Positions 21,278 through 37,204 of a DNA stretch of 64,000 nucleotides are shown piece by piece (position 1 is the first letter of the stretch; each line of letters begins with the position of its first letter). Under the pieces are notes generated by a model. That model saw only the letters and a program-made list of their open reading frames with translations. It did no database searches and had not been told where the DNA came from. This DNA is from Paraspadella gotoi (taxonomy: Eukaryota; Chaetognatha): contig CM119266.1 in NCBI GenBank assembly GCA_051294375.1, positions 20,099,657 through 20,163,656 on the forward strand, in the 5' to 3' direction. Made by a program: the position numbers and the translations under genes.

Positions 21278-24200
21278 TTAGTCATTCCCTCGACTCCCCA
21301 ATGAGTCTATTGTCTGCATCCACTCAATGAGCGACTTGGTCAGCTGAAAGTCAGCTTCGACCAGTCTTTCCGTGATATCGAAATGGTCGGTTCCGCCAAC
21401 ATCCTCCAACGAGGCGTCGAAGCCGTGTCGTCGACACTCGGAAGCAAACGCGGCGCTTTGACGCCGGAATTCGGGCGAATCGTTTTCGGCGACGGCGACA
21501 CGAATTAAGAAAGACGTCGAGTTCGGTGCAACCGCGGCCACGCCCTCGGCATCGGTGGACTCGGTCTTTAAAAAAAAATATTTGAGTTTATTGACTTATG
21601 TTCCGTTAATGATTATAATATTAATAGTAATAAACTCATCACTTTTTGTATTGGAAGGTTTTGAATGAGTAGTAGGGGGCTGTTGCGCCTGGCCTCCGCG
21701 TCATTCATCTTGACGGCAATGTTGACGGAAGTTCGAAGAAGCGGAAGAAGATTGAAAACCCCGCTGATGGGAAATACTCCTTTAGGGTTGTAAGGCGAAA
21801 AAAATTAAGAATAAAATGAAAATAATGACCGTCCTAGGTAACCGCGCCAGTGACAGGTGGCGTCACTGGGGGTCATTGAGGGTCTCCAGAAAAATGTAAA
21901 AATGAAAAGGATAAAATAGAAGGAAGTATTTTTTGGACAATTTAATTTCCTTTTGCATAGAACTCTTGTATTTTTTGTCGTACACTTCATTGATAGGGAA
22001 GCCAGGTTCACTGGGAGTGAATAAATAAGACTGTGAGAGAGTCTTGATTGAAAGCTTGCAGAAACCTGCTATGTTATTATATTGTAGGTGTGATGGAGGC
22101 CTTAAACCACCAAAGCCTGTCCAAAGTCAGGGACAAGATAGCTTATTTATTAAATGAATGGATAATTTTTATATTGGTTGTACCAATTTCATAAAATTTT
22201 ATTTTATTTTCATTAAAATTAATTAAAATGCGGATAAATAGCTGGAAAGTAACCGCGACAATTTTATTTTCCATCATGGTAAGTACCGAAAAATGGCTTG
22301 AAAGTTCCTCCATAGTAATACTTAGCGAGACTTTCAACAACACTGACCTCTAAATGTCGACTCTTGCTGTGAGTCGAGACCGAAGCACTGCCATTCGGTC
22401 AACATGAGCATAGAGACAAGCTGACCACCGGCAGAATGACCCACAGCCACTGCCCAGGTCCCAGACTTCGCAGCCTCTCGCAAAACAATAGCAAAACCTC
22501 GCCTGACTTGATTCACGATTTCGTCCAGACTAACCTGAGGTAGAAAATATAACCAAAAGGGAATAAGTAAATTATAGAATCCTTCGAGTCCTTTAATTAG
22601 TTTTAGATAAACTAATAGAAAAAATATTTAGAGAGAGAGAGAGAGACTTAAAAGAGTAGAAAGAGACGCTAGAGTCTAGACAAAAAATAAAAGAAAATGT
22701 GACAGAAACAAAGTATTGGAAAAGGGCAGAAAAAGAAGAGTTTGTGGTGGTCTACCATCACAAGTTATAAGTTACTAGTGTCATGTTGAAAGTAAAAATT
22801 TCCCCCGAAACTGTTACTTCACTTTTCATATATACTCAATATAAAAATCGAGGAAGAAAGATGATAGAAAGCCTGTCTGAAGTCAGGAGCAAGATAGCTA
22901 ATTTATTAAATGAATAGATAATTTTTATATTGGTTGTATCAATTTCATACAAAGCCTTGTGTTTTCTGATTTGAATGATTTAGCTCTTAGTAAAGCAGAA
23001 ATAAAAACATAGGTATGGGGTGCAACTGGAAGAAAGGACTAAAAAAAGATTTGACCACATTTTTTATAACATCTTTCGTGGCGCCGCGAGTAATCGCGAA
23101 ATATCACTATGAGACACTTGGGGGTCGGTCAGTCGGTATGTTTGTCCGTTAATTGGTCCCTCTTACGTTCAAACTGCTTATATCTCCTTCAGTCGGGTGC
23201 TTTTTTGTCATTTTTGTGGAGATCCTCGCATCTAAGATACTATTAGTAGTATCTAGTAGTACTTGCACTAACTTTTTTTTTTAATCGTAAAACGCAGGTT
23301 GAATGCTTATTGGTGGTCACGTGATCACCCGGAAATATCCGTGATAAGACAGTCACATTTGAATTTGTTCTTTTTTTAAAACCTAAGATATATTAATAAT
23401 TTTGCGAATATTTTTAGTATAATTCGTGCTTAGCGGTTAATCGAGTTAAGTCTAACCAAAGTGACAAGTTCTTCACAACCAGCTATTAAAAAAATATATA
23501 TATATAATGAGAATTTTGGATTAGCTAAAACGAAAAATCGGACCTTGGGAGCCAAGTCGTACCCAAGCGCCACAAACCGGAAACCGTGGGCGTTTACGGA
23601 GTCGGCGAAAAAGCCAGATGACGCCACGTCCAATGCCTGCCAATAACCCCCGTGGACGTAAACGCAAAAAGGTCGAGAAGGTTTTCCCGAAGTGGTTGGA
23701 GGAGGTTCGAAAACGTGAAGCGACGTTTCATCTGGGAAATGTAATGTAATTGTATTACAATTACTAATTGTAAGAGTGAACCGAATTTTAATTTATTGTT
23801 TCGAGTTGATTAAAAGACATTTTTAGAGAGAATTAAAATAGTAATAATAAAAAGAAATTTAAAAAAAAAGTTTTTTAGTTTTATGGAAAAAAAAAACTTA
23901 GGGGAGAGAATAAGTTAAGATTTGGAGGAGCATCTGGCGCAATCATTTTCTAGTCGCCTATCACTTTTTGAAGCTCGCAATCTCTGCATAGTGAATATAT
24001 CATTTGCAATTTTATCGATTGTGCCACAGGCGGCACGTCGACCTCTTCCCTTTGGTGATGAAAGGCGAGGGCAACGAATTACAAAGCGAGCATTGACGTG
24101 ACAAAAAAAAAAGGTCGTGACGTGGCACAAAAAACGCGGATCGCACTCGAGTAAAAAAAAAAGCAGATCGCACGCAAGTCACTACAATTCCATAATAATC

Positions 24201-25382
24201 GCCACCGGCGCTACTTCAGCACGACCGACATTTTTAAACTTCGAAAATTTTTGTTTTCTCTTATACCGTTTTTAAAATTAGAGGTGGATATAAAAAACTT
24301 CGGTGAATGAAGGCCGCCGACGATGAGTCACCGAGTAAGGGCAAATGGGTCATACAAAGTAACATTACGTTCAAACTGAGAGCAAAGTAGAGACACACAC
24401 CCCTTCGAGTTGTCCAGCATGAAAAAATACGTAAGAGACTAAAAATAAAAATCGTAAAATTAAAGGAGGAAAAAAAAGTCGCTGTTCAATAAAATATTGA
24501 ATTTTTGAGCACAAAAGGATCAGCAAAGAAGAGTCATCGAACGAAACGCCATCGCCAGGCGGAAAAACATACTTTAGCCCGGCGCCTATTTTTGCTTCTC
24601 TATTATAAAACGAAGTCAGCTTAAGAAGCGAAATCTCCTCTCAACGTAAATAAAATTCCATCTTTTTAAATTGATATTTTCGCCACAAAAGTGAAAATGT
24701 TAGAAAAGTTAACTTGTGGCGGTATATTCACACCGCCTCACATCCACCATCCTTCAGCCAAATCCATTGGCTCAGAGGGGGAACACACCAACTCAGGCGT
24801 AGTGTTCCATCCACAGTCCTAACGACTTCCCTCTGCGTTGGCAAAGCGAGACCGTCCTAGGGTAACCGCGCCAGTGACTGGAGGCGTCACTGAGGGTCAG
24901 AAGCCCCCAAAGCCAACAGTGAGATGCCCCATCCCAATGGGCATCACAGGCAACCCGGCTGTTGCCATAAACTCCTCTTTAAATTGTACAAAACCGTGAA
25001 TATCACTAAGTTGTGAAGAAAAAACCGTGATCGGGGAAAATTTTCTCCAATAAACGAGGTTTGATTAAGGCACGAAGAAAAGCATTGAATATTAAGAATC
25101 TTTTTTCGTATCAATCATTAAATGATCAAAAGCACCTAAATTGAAAGTATCTCGCTAAAGTAATTGAAAAGATCTATCCATACCTGATTCTCCGTACTTC
25201 ACCACGCTGTCTGGATGACGTAATTCGCACATTTTTGCCAACGTGTTTATATGATTTCCGACAATAGATTCTGGGGAGAGCCTCTTGCACCACTTAGAAG
25301 GTGACATTTGAAGTTCAAAGTCTTCGTCAAACTCGGTCGTTTCCGCGTCAGAAGTGTGGGCGCCTTCGGTTTTTTCCGCCAT
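21278..25382 (-). CDS. Afmid: Kynurenine formamidase (arylformamidase)
   Basis: Hydrolyses N-formylkynurenine to kynurenine and formate in tryptophan breakdown; a cytosolic alpha/beta hydrolase. Five exons, transcript order: 25382-25184, 23731-23544, 22534-22348, 21779-21643, 21565-21278; 332 residues, all GT-AG, all phases consistent. The family oxyanion motif HGGYW lies at about 93-97. The nucleophile elbow GHSAGG puts the catalytic Ser at 163; Asp266 in ENDSPEF and His298 in DHFD complete the triad. The N-terminal SPSKWCKRL matches the SPSRW segment of animal enzymes. The C-terminal RRNSP and NDSPEFRRQS blocks are also diagnostic. The protein is about 30 residues longer than the human enzyme, mainly an acidic N-terminal extension. 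Introns 1 and 3 carry dispersed repeats. It is divergent from the alpha-tubulin gene, start codons about 1.08 kb apart. Confidence 0.93.
21903..22290 (+). repeat. Repeat shared with 15830-16016, interrupted by a family C repeat
   Basis: The left part (GCATAGAACTCTTGTATTTT) and right part (AATAGCTGGAAA.TAACCGCGAC) are contiguous in order at about 15855-16003 but here are separated by a family C copy (about 21991-22196). That ordering shows the family C repeat inserted into an older repeat. Located in formamidase intron 3. Confidence 0.55.
22869..22950 (+). repeat. Family C repeat, 3' fragment
   Basis: Contains AAAGCCTGTC, AGTCAGGAGCAAGATAGC, TTTATTAAATGAATAGATAA and ATTGGTTGTATCAATTTCAT, the right end of the family. 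Located in formamidase intron 2. Confidence 0.5.
23085..23360 (+). mobile_element. TTGCGCCGC-end family, diverged copy 5
   Basis: Begins TGGCGCCGCGAGTAATCGCG, then GGTCGGTCAGTCGG and CCCTCTTACGTTCAAACTGC, and includes TGGTCACGTGATCACCCGG, as in copy 4. The right terminus is decayed. Located in formamidase intron 2. Confidence 0.45.
24715..24968 (-). mobile_element. Solo LTR-like copy of family A
   Basis: 254 bp, the same length as the terminal repeats of the 5343-6074 element, in inverse orientation (starts TGTGGCGGTATATTC, ends GCTGTTGCCAT). Flanks TAACT (24710-24714) and AAACT (24969-24973) agree at four of five positions. Located in formamidase intron 1. Confidence 0.65.
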
Positions 25383-26464
25383 CTTGATATTTTCGATTTT
25401 TTAATTAGCCTTAAATTTAATAATAAAAATTTTTAAAAAAAAATTTGCATAGCAAAAACGGTTAAGTTGTTCAATATCCGATTCCTCTCTTTATATCTAC
25501 CTGATTGCAGGGCAAATTGCGCAGAATATTTGAAAATAATTGATAAAAAGAGAAGGTAAGGAATATTCAGTTTCTAAGTGAAAAAGGAGAAAACTAAAAA
25601 GGAGTGAATTATGAAAGGCATAGGCCATTAGATAATATTATTAACAAAGTACAACAAAATAAAAATTTTAAAGGTTCGAAGTCTAAATAAACTAACTAAA
25701 TAAATTTACTGGAAAATTTTATAGTTTGGAATAATAGAGAAGATTCGCTGGTAATTTTTTTAAAAAGTAGATATGTGCATAAGGCGCTAAGTGGGCTGAA
25801 GACTACTATCCATATCTTCTGTGCACCCTCAGCAGCAATGGGTCCTGGGTTTACGGCCGTCCTTATGACATGAATTATCAACCAACCATCATGCATCAGC
25901 CAAGATGATGGGATTTCGGTTTTAAAAAACAATGGCCTTACAATTTAAACACAAACAGGAAAGTAAGGGAAGGGGGTTGGGTCACGAGTTAAGGTCACGA
26001 AGTCTGTGTTCGACGAAACGTTGAAAAAAAGTCCGATAAAAGTCCGAGAGATTATCGGTGGAGCGTAAAAATAGACTGTCGACGCCTCGGACGTGGACGA
26101 CGTCGCCCTCAAAGACTAGAACAACTGAGTTCGCTACTTTGGGGGAAAAAATCCACAAAAAAAAGATTGAATAAATAATTGGATTAGGATAATTCGGATA
26201 TTATCGTTCATTCTTAATTTGCCTGGAACTTAGTGCATTTAAAATTAAATGGTTTTCATATTTTTGTTCTTAAATGCCATACGAATGACGCAAAAATCTA
26301 CCGCGTGCGAAATCGCGTTAACGACTCGAACGAAGTTACTTAGCAACGAGTCAACTGTTATAAACATTTCGAAGCTCGAACCTTTAACCTAAAATCGAAG
26401 AAAAACTCTTGTTTCAAATTTTCTCGTTTTTTCTTCGAAAAACCAAAAACATCGATCAAAAAGG
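25383..26464. promoter_or_regulatory. Divergent intergenic region between formamidase and alpha-tubulin
   Basis: A 1.08-kb region that must hold both promoters. I see no convincing TATA box for either gene. Near 25979 are two half-sites in the same orientation, GGGTCA and AGGTCA separated by 7 bp, of nuclear-receptor type but with unusual spacing. Bases 25776-25880 are an inverted copy of a repeat at about 13880-14000 (GGCGCTAAGTGGGCTGAAG). Confidence 0.4.
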
Positions 26465-30219
<3,755 letters not shown>

Positions 30220-30401
30220 GGAGGAGGAGCAGTGAGGAGGAAGAAAAAAAGAAATGGAAAGACAGAAGGAAAATTCGTTGTATTTGTTCCTGAACAACTG
30301 GTACAACAAAGAGAGAGAGATAAAAGTGGATGAAAGAAAGATAACTAGAATAGGAGCTGGGAATGTTCAATATTTCTACCTTCCTTTTCGTTTGCGATTT
30401 G

Positions 30402-30407
30402 AATAAA
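30402..30407 (+). promoter_or_regulatory. Poly(A) signal of alpha-tubulin
   Basis: AATAAA, 182 nt past the stop codon on the coding strand; the only perfect match close downstream. Confidence 0.55.
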
Positions 30408-30627
30408 AATCAAGAAAAATGATGATGCAACTGTTCATTTTGATGTAGGTCCTTGGAGACGAGCAAACTAAGTAGTTATCATACAACGTTCACATTTTAT
30501 TTTACTAGCTCAGGAGAAAACTCTAAGTGAAATAGGTGAGTTTCTCAGATTTTTTTTTTTTTTTTTTGCGTAAAACGAGTTTAAAGGCTGATGATATTCT
30601 GCATTATTTAATTTTTCCTTACATCTA

Positions 30628-30702
<75 letters not shown>

Positions 30703-31277
30703 CCCTGCGCTAGAAAAATCCCTTATTAGTATTCCAGCCAGGATTTAATCGCATATGGGAGTCTTCACTTAGTCATATTCGTAAGCAGATTGTCAAACAC
30801 AACCTTATCTTGTGTGTTTTTTTGTTTTTTTTGTTGCCAAAAAGGAGAGAAAAAAAGGAAGATCGTGTGCGAAAATAAAAAGAAAGGGAATTTAGAACGA
30901 AATAAGAAAGGAACTCGGCGAATTGAAAAAGCGATTATTCCCACTTAAAGTAAGATGCAAGTTTTTCTCCTTTTTTTTTTATTGTACTCATTTTATGTCA
31001 GGTTTGTTGGGAGGTTAGTCTGACGAAGAGGATTCGGATTAAAAACTCATTTTTTTATTAGGAATTTTAAAAAAAAAAATACACCAATGATGACGGTTTG
31101 CGTTGTTTAATCGGTGACGCCAAAAACTAAAATAATAATAATTAGCTGATCCTCTTGGGGAGTGTTACTCCCCCGAAAAGATATTAACGCTTTTTTGACG
31201 AAATAAATTTATTTGTAATTTGGTTATTTTTGGGTCAGTCGCTCAGGCGAATAGGTGACTCGCGGGATCCACTGGAA
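30408..31277. other. Tubulin-MMP intergenic region with (AG)n tract
   Basis: Contains an interrupted (GA)n tract at about 30629-30697 and short T runs. No exon seen. The MMP promoter and 5' UTR should lie in the last few hundred bases. Confidence 0.4.
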
Positions 31278-33931
31278 ATGCGGTTTTGGGTTCCGTTGGT
31301 AGCCCTCGTCGTCGTCGTCGGCGTCGACGACCGATTCCGGCTTGTCACGTGGGCGGCGCCGGTGCAGTCGCGACCTGGCGCCGCCTACTCTCGACGCGTG
31401 GACGAGGAGTTCGCCTACGATTTTTTGCTTCGCTTCGGTTACATCCCACGCGAGTCGCGCAACGCCTCCTCCGCCAACTCTGTTTCGGTCTCCACTTCCC
31501 TCCGCAACTTCCAACGCGTCGCCGGGATTCCCCAGACGGGCTACCTCGACAAGCGGACAAAGCTATGGATGCAACGCCCGCGGTGCGGCATGGCCGACGA
31601 CGCCAAGAACGAACCGAGCAACGCCACCTTCGGCGAGTATTCCCTCTATTACACCAAGTGGCCGCGAAAAAAGCTTTCCTGGTCCATCGTCCGATACGGC
31701 AAGCTGAGTGAACTCAGCCGAGCCACCGTCGACAACATCTTGGCGCAGGCGTGGAAGGCCTGGGCCGACGTCTCCCAGCTCAGGTTCGAGCGGCAGCCGA
31801 CGGGAAGCCCAGTCGACATTCGCGTCAGCTTTGCCGCCGGAAGCCACGGCGACGATTCACCCTTCGACGGACCTGGAAGAGTTTTGGCTCACGCCTTTTA
31901 TCCGCAGGTGAGAATGAGATTTAAAAAAAAAGAAACAGTAAATCTAATTCCAAATGAGTTTTACCATTCGTACAAATTTTCAGCCTTTCGCTCGTCCCAC
32001 CGATATCGCGGGTGACGCCCACTTTGACGACGCTGAGACGTGGACGGAAGGGACGTACTACGGAAAGAATCTGTTTCAAACGGCGGTTCACGAGTTTGGC
32101 CACTCGTTGGGCCTTCGCCATTCGGAAGTCCGCGGCTCTGTCATGTGGCCCTACGCCCAACGCTACAGCCCCAATTTCGCGCTGCAGGAGGACGACATTC
32201 TCGGCATTCAGGCGCTTTATGGTGCTGCTCCAATTACCACTACGACGACAACGACGACGCCCACAACAACAACAACGACGACGACTACCACACCGACAAC
32301 CACTACCACCACAACGACGACGCCTAAGCCGACGAAACCGACGACGAAACCGACGACGAAACCGACGACTTCACCACCGACGCGCGGCGTAAACAGAACG
32401 ACGCCACCAGCGGGAGCGGTGCCGAATAACGCGATCACCACTCTGGCCACCACCTCCACCTCCGCCGTCTCTCACGATCCTATCACAAAATCCACCAAGC
32501 CAGGTACGACGCCCGAGACGACAACGACGACGACGACGACCACGCCGCCAACGACGACGACTACTTCCACGACGACGACAACAACGACAACTACTACTAC
32601 GACGACGACGACTCCGCCTGGCCCGCCGCCTCCGCCGTACTGCGACGGCAAGGTGGACGCCATCATGACAATTGGTCGAAAGATCTTCGCCTTTCGCGAG
32701 GACCTCATCTTCGAGTTGGAGCAAGGCCTCTTCAACGCCGTCAGCGTCGTCAACATCGAGCCCATACTTAACTACTTCCTCGAAGGCCCACGCACTGTCG
32801 ACGCTGCCCTCTACAGTCGAGTCTGGAACGTAGTCTACCTGTTCAAGGCGAGTTGGTGATCTCCTATCTAATTGTTAATCATTGTTAATTATTGTTAAAA
32901 ATTGTAAATGCAATAGGACTTTTGAGACAACCCCCCCTTGCAATAGAGGACAAAAATTTAACAAATAGTGGAGGAAAATTTGAAATAATTTCTAGTCAAC
33001 GCAGTAGTTTCGTTTTGTTATAAAAATTTGTGAACAACTTGGATGTGATTTTTTTTTTCAGGGAGCGGAGTTCTGGAAGTTCGATCTACCATCACTGTTG
33101 ACTCCGAGATCGTTTCAGGTAATTTTTTTTATTTGTCTATTATGTATTGTATTGTCCAGCAATCGTTTAACTTTAAGGGTTGACAAGGTTGGGCTCAACT
33201 TGAAAAAAAGGACTATCGGTTGGAGCTCTTCTTTTCTTTTTTTTCTTTCACTTATGATTATAAATAGATTCATCACGATGAAATAAAAACTTATTGAAGC
33301 TCTAATCTTTCTGTTCATTCTCAACTCGGCATCAACCCACTGATTTTCCATTTCTTTCTCAATTCCTCTCACCTCAATTATTCTCCATTCCATCAAGTTT
33401 ATGATTATCCTTCTCCCTTTTCCATTTCGCAATTCCTTCCACTCACTCACTCTCTGTCCGCGCTTCTTTCAGGTCCACCCCGGCTATCCCAAGCCTTTGA
33501 CCGAGTGGAACCTTCCCCCGCCTTTTGATCGCGACATAGACGCCGTCTTTTGGTACGAACCAGAAAAGCGGATTTACTTCATCAAGGATAACCTTTCCAC
33601 CTACGTAATCGTGCCCACTCGGTGGTGGAAATGGACTGCAGCGCCTTCCGCCAACGAGCTCTCCAACATGTGGCCCGGTCTGCCAGAGTCCGGCATTTCC
33701 GGAGCTCAGACCTACACGAACGAACGTCTCTATTTCTTCACGGACAAGGGGCAATACTTTCGGTGGAACGGGATTGCGCGTATTCAGGGTCCGGATTTGA
33801 ACAGCATCAACCCGTACCCGAGAGACACGGCCGTGTGGTGGTTCGAATGTACGGCCGAGGAGACGGCCAGACTACAGTCGTATCCGCCGGACAAAGACTC
33901 TTTCGTCGTGCGCAGGAATCGGACAGGCTAA
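31278..33931 (+). CDS. Secreted matrix metalloproteinase with threonine-rich linker
   Basis: Zinc endopeptidase of the extracellular matrix (peptidase family M10A). Four exons: 31278-31907, 31984-32847, 33062-33118, 33473-33931; 669 residues. The start is the ATG at 31278, which begins a signal peptide ([16 protein letters not shown]). The propeptide ends in a cysteine switch at about 101 (PRCGMADD; the family norm has Val-Pro after the Gly). The catalytic domain has [11 protein letters not shown], the zinc site [11 protein letters not shown] at 246-256 and the Met-turn SVMWP. A linker of about 130 residues (295-428) is mostly threonine, probably O-glycosylated. A four-bladed hemopexin-like domain runs from Cys430 to WWFEC near the end. 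No transmembrane or GPI signal is seen, so it should be secreted. Intron 2 has a GC donor (AAG|GCGAGT), required to keep the [13 protein letters not shown] frame. Confidence 0.94.
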
Positions 33932-34603
33932 AGGGAGAATGACGGGATGACGCTGACAGGCGCGACAAACGCGACAGGCGCGACAGGCAAACCGCTCGTC
34001 TTTGATTATATAAGCATTATATAAGCATTATATTATATAAGCATTGCTGATTTTACCTTTTTTTAAGATCTTTTATTTCTCCCTTATTTATCCATAATTT
34101 TTTTTTTTCCGATAGCAATGCCATTATTCCTGTTTAGTGTTTACGTCTATGAAAAATCTCTGTTCCGTTTCTTGTTCCTTTTCTGTTACGAAGAAAATTA
34201 AGAGGATTACTAATGAAAGAAAACTACTGCATATCTTGCAGGAGAGGAGGAGAAAAAAAGAAAGATGAGAGAGAGAGAGAGAGAGAGAGATAGAGAATTT
34301 CCCTTTGCTTGCCTAATAGGCCACATTTTGGTTTTCCTGTTACATCCTTCCAGCTTCTCTTTTATTGCATTCTACCCATTTACCCAACTGCCCCAAGTTT
34401 CCTTCGCTGACCGCGAAGGGACGGATGTTTCTATTCATTCTTTCGGATTAATTCGTCGAATCCGAGGAAGAGTCGCTGATTCTTTCGTCGTCACAAAACA
34501 TTCTGGATGTAAATATAGACTGCGGCGGCGGCAGCGGCAGCGGCAGCGGCGGCGGCGGCGGCGTCGGTAGCGGAAGCGATATCTTGATTAATTCTATTCA
34601 GTG
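33932..34603. other. MMP downstream region and GC-rich leader
   Basis: Holds ACAGGCGCGAC and ATATAAGCATT short tandem repeats (33954-34045), an (AG)n run (34267-34291) and a (GGC)n/(GGCAGC)n tract at about 34521-34563 just ahead of the next ATG. No exon is recognised. Confidence 0.4.
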
Positions 34604-35907
34604 ATGTCGGCGCCGGCAAGGTGGAAGGCGATTCGAGTGTTGATGGGAAAGACGGGGTTCCTGGCGTGGGTAAGTGAAAGCTTAAGCGAAGATCCCCACA
34701 TATTTAAACATGCCGTCTTGAGAAACAGCGTCACGGTGTTCTGGTCTCAAACATCTCAAGTTAATCCTGTTAATTCCGTTTTGTCACGGGGCGTCGTGTC
34801 GACGACCCGGTTAACTCAACGGATCGTAAATTTTGACTAATCTTTGTTTCAAGATGTTACCTTCCAACGCACTGAACTTCATATTTCGACGGAAATGATC
34901 GTTTCCATTTTCTCTCCAGGTTTTTTATTCTTTTTTTTTTTTTCATTATTTTTCGCTGTGTTATTGAAATTGTGGTTTTTTTTCCTGAAATAATTATCCT
35001 TTGTGAAAATTTTTGCTTCCTATCTTCTGCGGTGTCGGTTTATCGATAACATCCTGAGGCAACAGAAAAAATATTTCGGTTCTGAATGAAAGTAGATAAT
35101 AATATTTGTTAACTTAAAGGGAAGCAAACTTTATCACTCACTTTCGCACTACTACTACTACTATAGTTGAAATAAATTTTTAAAAATTTAGATGGGGATT
35201 CAAAATATATTAAATATTTGTTATATTTGTTTAATAGAGAAGTTAAATATTAAAAATTAAATATAATCAATATTTTAGATTGAATAATGGATAGAAAGAG
35301 TAATATGAATAATAATAAAATGAATAATATGAAAGAGTCCGGGACATTGATTGAAAGAGTTACAAGGACTGACACCGCACTGAGGAAATGACCTAAGAAG
35401 ATAAAGACTCACAAGAAAGAGGAGATTGACTTCTCGGTTTCCGTTAGTTGGAGCCACAGTCTATGAAACAAGTGCCTCGGCGATCCTGACAGTTACAAGG
35501 TGAGAATGAGTGACGGCAACATATGTTTCTCGTGTCAACGACTTCCAATACTTGTCGGGCTCGTGGCGCATTTAAGCCGGTAACCTCATACTTGCAAGTG
35601 TCAGTAAACTGGATTGAATCCGGTACCCAAGGTTATTTTTTCGCCAACGTCAATATTATCAACCTGCAATTTTTTTGTTAATATAAGGATACAGCGAGAG
35701 GTTAGTTAAAAAGCAATAAAGACGTACGATTACCAGAAACTTTGCACTTTGACAATGCTGACGAAGATATAAAATAGGATGACGTAGAACGCGTTACGTC
35801 ATTTCTTTTCCATCCATGTCTTCACTGCGGCGCTGGGATTAGCGGGGACGGTGTTTGTGGAGTCGCCAATATTGGCGAAAGCGGCATTAGCGAGGGATTA
35901 TTGGTGA
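34604..35907 (+). CDS. Possible two-exon small membrane protein (61 aa)
   Basis: Tentative. Exon 1 (34604-34669) encodes a basic N-terminus, MSAPARWKAIRVLMGKTGF then LAW, after a GC-rich leader and ends at a good donor (TGG|GTAAGT). A phase-compatible exon 2 (35788-35907) would add a hydrophobic segment (HVFTAALGLAGTVF) and end ARDYW-stop. The product would be a 61-residue protein with a basic leader and one membrane span, like small mitochondrial membrane subunits, but I do not recognise the family. The proposed acceptor (GACGTAG) lacks a good pyrimidine tract, so exon 2 is the weak part. Confidence 0.25.
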
Positions 35908-36872
35908 AGGTTCATACCAGGGCTCAGGCGAGGCCGTTGGAAGAAAATCACATCGTCGAAAGTCGGAAGCACAGGTATCGGAATTTAGGAGGTATTAGCT
36001 ACGTAGTTCCGTTTCGTTTTCCATAAAATTTGAGAATAATAATGCTATATGACAGTGAAATTGTAGTCGGGCATTGCATAATTCACCCCGCCTATAAGCA
36101 TGATGAGTAAAGCCATCAACTCATGACCAGTGGTCAGAATATGAAAAAAAACTATTATTATAATATTATTTTAAATTCCTTACAAACTAATGTTAACTCG
36201 ACATGTTGAGGCTTAACAGTTAGAGGTCACGTTATCTTAAAGCCACCGACTATTTTTATCCAGACGATTTGTGTCTTGAGGTCAATGCTCTTGAAATTAG
36301 ACGCTTTTCTTTTCTCTTCGTCGGTTAATGTTCGATGAAGTTAATAAATTACTTTTTGATCATGAGCGGTATTAAATTTATCGCTTTTCAAAAGAGCTCA
36401 AGAGAACATTAATAATATTACATAGGCATTTTTCCTCGTTATTTATGCTTCTTTAACTTTTTTTACCCTGGAAAACTTTCCGCAATAAAAATGTTTTGAA
36501 CCGTGAATTATTAAAACTAGTGGCTTCGCCAATGCTTGTGAATAGCTTTCAATGGCTAATATTGAACTGTTTCGGTAGTCCTAGCTATATGAAATAAAAA
36601 TTAAAAAATTAGTAGAAAATTTGACAATAAACGAAGAAATCTAGCATGAAAATCATGTTAGCATGAAAAGGGAAAACAATTTGTTAATTTTTTTTTTAAA
36701 AGGTATTTAACGGTATATGAAATTGGTATATGTTTTAATTAATTGTAGAACTGACAAACATACTCCTGAGTGAAGTGAAAGAATTAATTTAAAAGATATC
36801 GACCTACTAACGTTTAAAATAGAAAAAATAACACCAATTGAGTTATAAATTTCAGTCAACGGAACTAAAATA
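35908..36872. other. Intergenic DNA, repeat fragments
   Basis: Bases 36070-36120 (CACCCCGC..GAGTAAAGCCATC) repeat part of 13788-13840. The rest is AT-rich with no recognised gene. Confidence 0.35.
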
Positions 36873-37204
36873 CACTGCGGCACAAAAAAAAGTAGCCACT
36901 TTTTCACATAAAAAAAATAATATTGGATAGCTTAATTCTACCAAGATATAAAAATATAAAACAAAGCTTATTGAAAAATGAAATAATTGGTCTAAGTCAA
37001 AATCAAAATATTTTTAATTCTATATTGTTGTATTCTACTGCCTGAACCAATTAATTTTTTTTTGCACCAATCGATAGCTTTTTAAAAAAGGTAATAATTT
37101 TTTTGATCAAAATATATTTTTTATAAATATTTTATCAAAATTAAAAATGAGATAGTAAGGAAATTTAAAGCTAACAAGTGGCTACTTTTTTTTGCGCCGC
37201 AGTG
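36873..37204. mobile_element. 332-bp MITE with about 30-bp terminal inverted repeats
   Basis: The left end CACTGCGGCACAAAAAAAAG then TAGCCACTT is mirrored at the right end by AAGTGGCTA followed by CTTTTTTTTGCGCCGCAGTG; the inverted repeats differ at one base over about 29 bp. TA flanks both sides (36871-36872, 37205-37206), as for Tc1/mariner-derived elements. The AT-rich interior has no ORF. Confidence 0.75.
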
